Origin: VXOI01 sp965197575
GTDB taxonomy: Bacteria > Chloroflexota > Dehalococcoidia > Lucifugimonadales > UBA3495
DNA length: 64,000 nucleotides
Direction of reading: 5' to 3'
NCBI GenBank assembly: GCA_965197575.1
Contig: OZ240214.1
Span: 1,736,001-1,800,000 of the forward strand
The notes beneath the pieces are model-generated. The model ran no database searches, had not been told where the DNA came from, and worked only from the letters and a program-made list of their open reading frames with translations. This document shows, one piece after another, positions 61,298 to 64,000 of the stretch. Position numbers and translations under genes: made by a program. Position 1 is the stretch's first letter; the number at the start of each line of letters is the position of its first letter.

Positions 61298-61789
61298 TTA
61301 CAGGAAGTCCTTCCGCAGAGGATGACCCTGAAACCCTTCCCAGAGCATGATGCGCTTCATGTTAGGATGGCCCTCGAAACGGATGCCCATCAAGTCCCAT
61401 ACCTCGCGCTCCTGGAAGTCGGCCCCGCGCCAGAGATGGTAGACCGACGGCGCCGACAGTTCTTCCCGGCCCTGAAGCCGGGACTTGACGACGGCCTGGT
61501 GTTCCTTCCGAAATGAGGTCAGGTGGTAGACCAACTCGAAATGGCCGATGTAATCGACGGCGGAGATGGAGTTGAGATACTGGAAGTCCAGGTCCTCGTC
61601 CCGTTGCAGGAACTCCGCGACTCTGGCCACCGAGTCTGGCGCGACGTAGAGGGCGTCGCCGCTGGCGTCCGCCGCCATAGTCCCCCTCTCCCTCTGGGAG
61701 AGGGTTGGGGTGAGGGCAACCACCGAACCGGGCACGGCCGCGCCCACGCGCTCGGCCAACACCGCCCCCGTGAGTAGGGCCAAGGCCAT
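61298..61789 (-). CDS. nuoC: Complex I subunit C with an in-frame repeat insertion
   Basis: 163 residues from the ATG at 61789, which overlaps the nuoB stop as TAATG. Family features: VARVAEFLQRDEDLDFQYLNSISAVDY, FELVYHLTSFRKEH, SVYHLWRGADFQEREVWDLMGIRFEGHPNMKRIML and HPLRKDF. Between the N-terminal VGAAVPGSVVA and DALYVAPDSVARV sits LTPTLSQRERGTMAADASG, encoded by a palindromic repeat; removing it restores a normal-looking NuoC N-terminus. Start could instead be an internal ATG at about 61678. Confidence 0.9.
   Translation of the reverse strand: MALALLTGAVLAERVGAAVPGSVVALTPTLSQRERGTMAADASGDALYVAPDSVARVAEFLQRDEDLDFQYLNSISAVDYIGHFELVYHLTSFRKEHQAVVKSRLQGREELSAPSVYHLWRGADFQEREVWDLMGIRFEGHPNMKRIMLWEGFQGHPLRKDFL
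61681..61718. repeat. Palindromic repeat inside nuoC
   Basis: CCCCCTCTCCCTCTGGGAGA followed by GGGTTGGGGTGAGGG; on the coding strand it reads LTPTLSQRERG. Same family as 57700-57746 and 12325-12356. Confidence 0.85.
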
Positions 61790-62463
61790 TAAGCGTCCTC
61801 GGCGGAGGCGCCGGCGTCTTGCCGGTCCCGGCCGGACTTGCGCGGCAGCAACGAGCCGAAGGGGCTCTTGGGCTTGCTCCGGTATTTCTTGATCTTCTCG
61901 TGAAGCTCCATGATTCCGTAGAGCAGGGCGTCGGGCCGGGGCGGGCAGCCGGGCACGTAGACGTCCACCGGAATGATGTGGTCCACTCCGGGCACCACGC
62001 TGTAGGAGCCGAAGTAGGGCCCGCCGCTGGTGGCGCACACCCCCATCGAGATGACCCACTTGGGGTCGCCCATCTGGTCGTAGATGCGGCGGATGGCCGG
62101 GGACATCTTCCAGGTCACGGTCCCAGCGACGATCATCAGGTCGGCCTGGCGCGGCGAGGCCCGGAACGCTTCCATGCCGAACCGGGCAATGTCGAACCGC
62201 CCCATGCTGCTCGCGATCATCTCGAAGGCGCAACAGGCCAGGCCGAAAGTCACCGGCCAGAGGGCCGACTTCCGGCTCCAGTTGACCAGGGCGTCCACCG
62301 AGGTCACCATTAGGTTGTTCTTGAGGTCTTCCGGCACTTCGATGGTCGGTTCGGCCAGCGGCGCTGCGGAAGAATCCTTCAACTCCTGGACCACTTGACC
62401 TTCCGCTTGGTCCAGGTGCCAGGTCCGCAGGTGGAGCGGGCCGCCGTCTTGAGGAAAAGCCAA
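61789..62463 (-). CDS. nuoB: Complex I subunit B
   Basis: 224 residues from a TTG at 62463, chosen because AGGAGAGGAGG lies 5 bases upstream; an ATG at 62487 is an alternative. Cluster N2 ligands in GLACCAFEM, GVCATSGG and VYVPGCPPRPDALLYG. GTVTWKMSPAIRRIYDQM is the quinone-side loop. About 45 N-terminal residues precede the conserved core, and a charged C-terminus (RKSGRDRQDAGASAEDA) follows. Confidence 0.95.
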   Translation of the reverse strand: MAFPQDGGPLHLRTWHLDQAEGQVVQELKDSSAAPLAEPTIEVPEDLKNNLMVTSVDALVNWSRKSALWPVTFGLACCAFEMIASSMGRFDIARFGMEAFRASPRQADLMIVAGTVTWKMSPAIRRIYDQMGDPKWVISMGVCATSGGPYFGSYSVVPGVDHIIPVDVYVPGCPPRPDALLYGIMELHEKIKKYRSKPKSPFGSLLPRKSGRDRQDAGASAEDA

Positions 62464-62477
62464 CGCTGCCTCCTCTC

Positions 62478-62864
62478 CTATGCCCATTCGAGGTCGCGTT
62501 TGCGCCAAGCGTAGGCCAAACCGACCAGCAGGATTCCCACGAACACCGCCATCTCGATCAGGGCGAACAGCTCCAACCGCAGGAACTTGGTGGCCCACGG
62601 GTAGAGGAATATCACCTCTACGTCGAAAATCACGAAGAGGATGGCGAACATATAGTACCGGAAGTTGAACAGGTTCCAACGCCCGCCGATGGCCTCCATC
62701 CCGCACTCGTAGGTGTCCGACTTGACCGGCGTCGGGGCGCTTGGGCGTAGCCCGAACCGGGAGGCCGTCCAGGACAGCAACAACATGCTGACCGGAACGA
62801 CGATTGCAATAGCGAGGAATATAGCGATCAGGCCGTATTGCCTGAAGTAATCGTCTAATAGCAT
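62478..62864 (-). CDS. nuoA: Complex I subunit A
   Basis: 128 residues from the ATG at 62864; a TTG at 62903 would add 13 residues. Three helices: YGLIAIFLAIAIVVPVSMLLL, then KSDTYECGMEAIGGRWNLFNFRYYMFAILFVIFDVEVIFLYPW (the conserved loop with Cys and the Asp-Val-Glu motif) and FALIEMAVFVGILLVGLAYAW. First gene of the nuo operon, overlapping the start region of nuoB. Confidence 0.94.
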   Translation of the reverse strand: MLLDDYFRQYGLIAIFLAIAIVVPVSMLLLSWTASRFGLRPSAPTPVKSDTYECGMEAIGGRWNLFNFRYYMFAILFVIFDVEVIFLYPWATKFLRLELFALIEMAVFVGILLVGLAYAWRKRDLEWA

Positions 62865-62927
62865 CGGTGCAACGCTAGCGAGTTTGTCTGGCGGCCAGTC
62901 CAAAATCAGGGCGGTAAAGACCGGCTA

Positions 62928-62956
62928 GATTATATCAGAGACTCGCGGGACTGCTA
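62928..62956 (-). promoter_or_regulatory. Sigma70-type promoter of the nuo operon
   Basis: Minus strand: TTAGCA (62956-62951), exactly 17 bases, TATAAT (62933-62928), about 64 bases before the nuoA ATG. A strong -10 and reasonable -35. Confidence 0.7.
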
Positions 62957-63009
62957 ATATATCGAATGCCGGACATGAGGCAGGAATCCAACCGGAATTA
63001 GGGGGCAGA

Positions 63010-64000
63010 GTGACCGAAGCGACGGATGCCAAATCAGAAAACCAGCAGGCGAAAGGCCCGCTGGACGGGCTAAAGGTGCTCGACTTGTCGATGATCGTGG
63101 CCGGAGGAACGGCCAGCAGTCTGATGGCCGATTTCGGGGCCGAGGTGGTCAAGATCGAACGGCCCGGCACGGGCGACCCGCTGCGCAATTGGGGGCCGTT
63201 CGCTAACGGCGTCTCCCTGTGGTGGAAAGTCCATTCCCGGAACAAGAAATCGGTCACGCTCGATCTGGGTTCCAGCGAAGGCCAGGGTCTTCTCAAGAGG
63301 CTGGCGGAACAGGCCGACGTCTTGATCGAGGGCTTCCGGCCCGGCGTGATGGAGCGCTGGGGCTTGGGGCCGGACGAACTGCACGAGGTGAACCCTCATT
63401 TGGTCATGCTGCGTTATTCGGGGTTCGGCCAGACCGGCCCCTACCGGGAGCGGCCCGGCTTCGGCACGATAGCCGAGTGCATGAGCGGCTACGTCGGCAT
63501 GACCGGGTTTCAAGACACGCCGCCAGTGCTGCCCCCGGTGCCCTTGGCCGACGAAGTGGCCGGCGTGTTCGGCGCGATGGCCGGGATGATGGCCCTTTAT
63601 TATCGGGACCGCGGCGGTTCCGGGAAGGGACAGGTGGTAGACGTGAGCCTGTTCGAGCCACTGTTCCGCTTGTGCATCCCCCACGTCACGATATACGACC
63701 TGCTGGGCATCAGCCGGGAACGGGTGGGCAACGACTTCCCCGACGCCGCTCCCCGCAGCCTCTACCGCACCGGCGACGAGCGTTGGCTGGGCCTCTCGGC
63801 CACCTCGCAGAGCACCTTCGAGAACCTGGCCAAGGCTATGGGTATGCCGGAGTTGATCGACCGCCCCGGCTTCAAGGACAACGCCGCCCGGCTGGAAAAC
63901 CGGCAGGAACTGAACGAAGAGTTGGACGCCTGGCTATCGGACCGCACGCTGGACGAAACGCTGGAGCAGCTCATTCCCGCCGGCGGCGTGGTCGGCCCAG
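63010..64000 (+). CDS. Class III CoA-transferase (CaiB/BaiF), 3' end cut
   Basis: 330 codons from a GTG with TTAGGGGGCAGA upstream, open at the window edge; the family is about 400 residues. LDGLKVLDLSMIVAGGTASSLMADFGAEVVKIERP, GTGDPLRNWGP, HSRNKKSVTLDL, ADVLIEGFRPGVMERWGLG, SGFGQTGPYRERPGFGTIAECMSG and the catalytic-Asp region VPLADEVAGVFGAMAGMMALYYRDRG are all present. Transfers CoA between carboxylic acids; with the acyl-CoA dehydrogenase it suggests acyl-CoA metabolism. Confidence 0.95.
   Translation, partial: MTEATDAKSENQQAKGPLDGLKVLDLSMIVAGGTASSLMADFGAEVVKIERPGTGDPLRNWGPFANGVSLWWKVHSRNKKSVTLDLGSSEGQGLLKRLAEQADVLIEGFRPGVMERWGLGPDELHEVNPHLVMLRYSGFGQTGPYRERPGFGTIAECMSGYVGMTGFQDTPPVLPPVPLADEVAGVFGAMAGMMALYYRDRGGSGKGQVVDVSLFEPLFRLCIPHVTIYDLLGISRERVGNDFPDAAPRSLYRTGDERWLGLSATSQSTFENLAKAMGMPELIDRPGFKDNAARLENRQELNEELDAWLSDRTLDETLEQLIPAGGVVGP

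Overview
The window looks like a chromosomal piece of a GC-rich, free-living bacterium, most probably a Chloroflexota (Dehalococcoidia-like) lineage. That placement is an inference from gene content: an eleven-subunit complex I without nuoE, nuoF or nuoG, a succinate dehydrogenase/fumarate reductase with an SdhE-type cysteine-rich third subunit instead of membrane anchors, a monomeric NADP-isocitrate dehydrogenase, Uma2-family genes and a heavy load of insertion sequences. No rRNA, tRNA or CRISPR array was seen.

Layout. 1-1187: 3'-truncated EndoQ-like PHP nuclease on the minus strand. 1298-8267: a pile of mobile elements: an ISAs1 element, two MITEs with its terminal repeats, an IS66 element broken by an IS630 and a second ISAs1-type element, and a decayed ISKra4. 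8274-10161: ribosomal proteins L21, L27 and L31 plus a YqhQ/DUF1385 membrane protein. 10182-11480: a radical-SAM-like protein with no cluster cysteines. 11560-12394: a second copy of the MITE, an internally deleted IS66 and another MITE, ending just before the groESL promoter. 12468-14436: groES-groEL. 14548-19992: alpha/beta hydrolase, selA, two tiny secreted or membrane ORFs, acyl-CoA dehydrogenase, a SIMPL protein and dCTP deaminase. 20080-24163: ribD-ribE-ribBA, then convergent prfB with its +1 frameshift site. 24188-26028: paired acetyl-esterase-like hydrolases. 26106-31510: an accessory island with a putative toxin-antitoxin pair, plsY, thrS, a dead hicBA, an unrecognised protein built of two repeats, a second thrS tail and an intact hicBA. 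31534-36096: DUF255 protein, GPH transporter, ACP-acyltransferase fusion. 36292-39623: icd and mdh. 39748-44728: unknown membrane/beta-domain pair, class III aminotransferase, Uma2, an IS630 and a PIG-L deacetylase. 44883-48518: sdhA-sdhB-sdhE. 48677-51914: amidohydrolase, Nudix, NAD kinase, Uma2 with a coiled-coil tail. 52024-62864: nuoABCDHIJKLMN read leftward from a good promoter. 63010-64000: start of a class III CoA-transferase.

How it fits together. Two TCA enzymes (icd, mdh), the SdhABE-like complex and the NADH-module-less complex I outline a quinone-linked respiratory metabolism, with acyl-CoA dehydrogenase and CoA-transferase pointing to use of acyl-CoA substrates. The accessory DNA shows several clear histories: nested transposition, MITEs with perfect 10-bp target duplications, palindromic repeats inserted in frame into nuoC and nuoJ, and a thrS-tail/hicBA unit present twice with opposite halves intact. 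The best candidates for undescribed biology are the two-repeat GQN-INPY protein at 30056-30844, the secreted peptide ORF at 16984-17187 and the cysteine-less radical-SAM homologue at 10182-11480.
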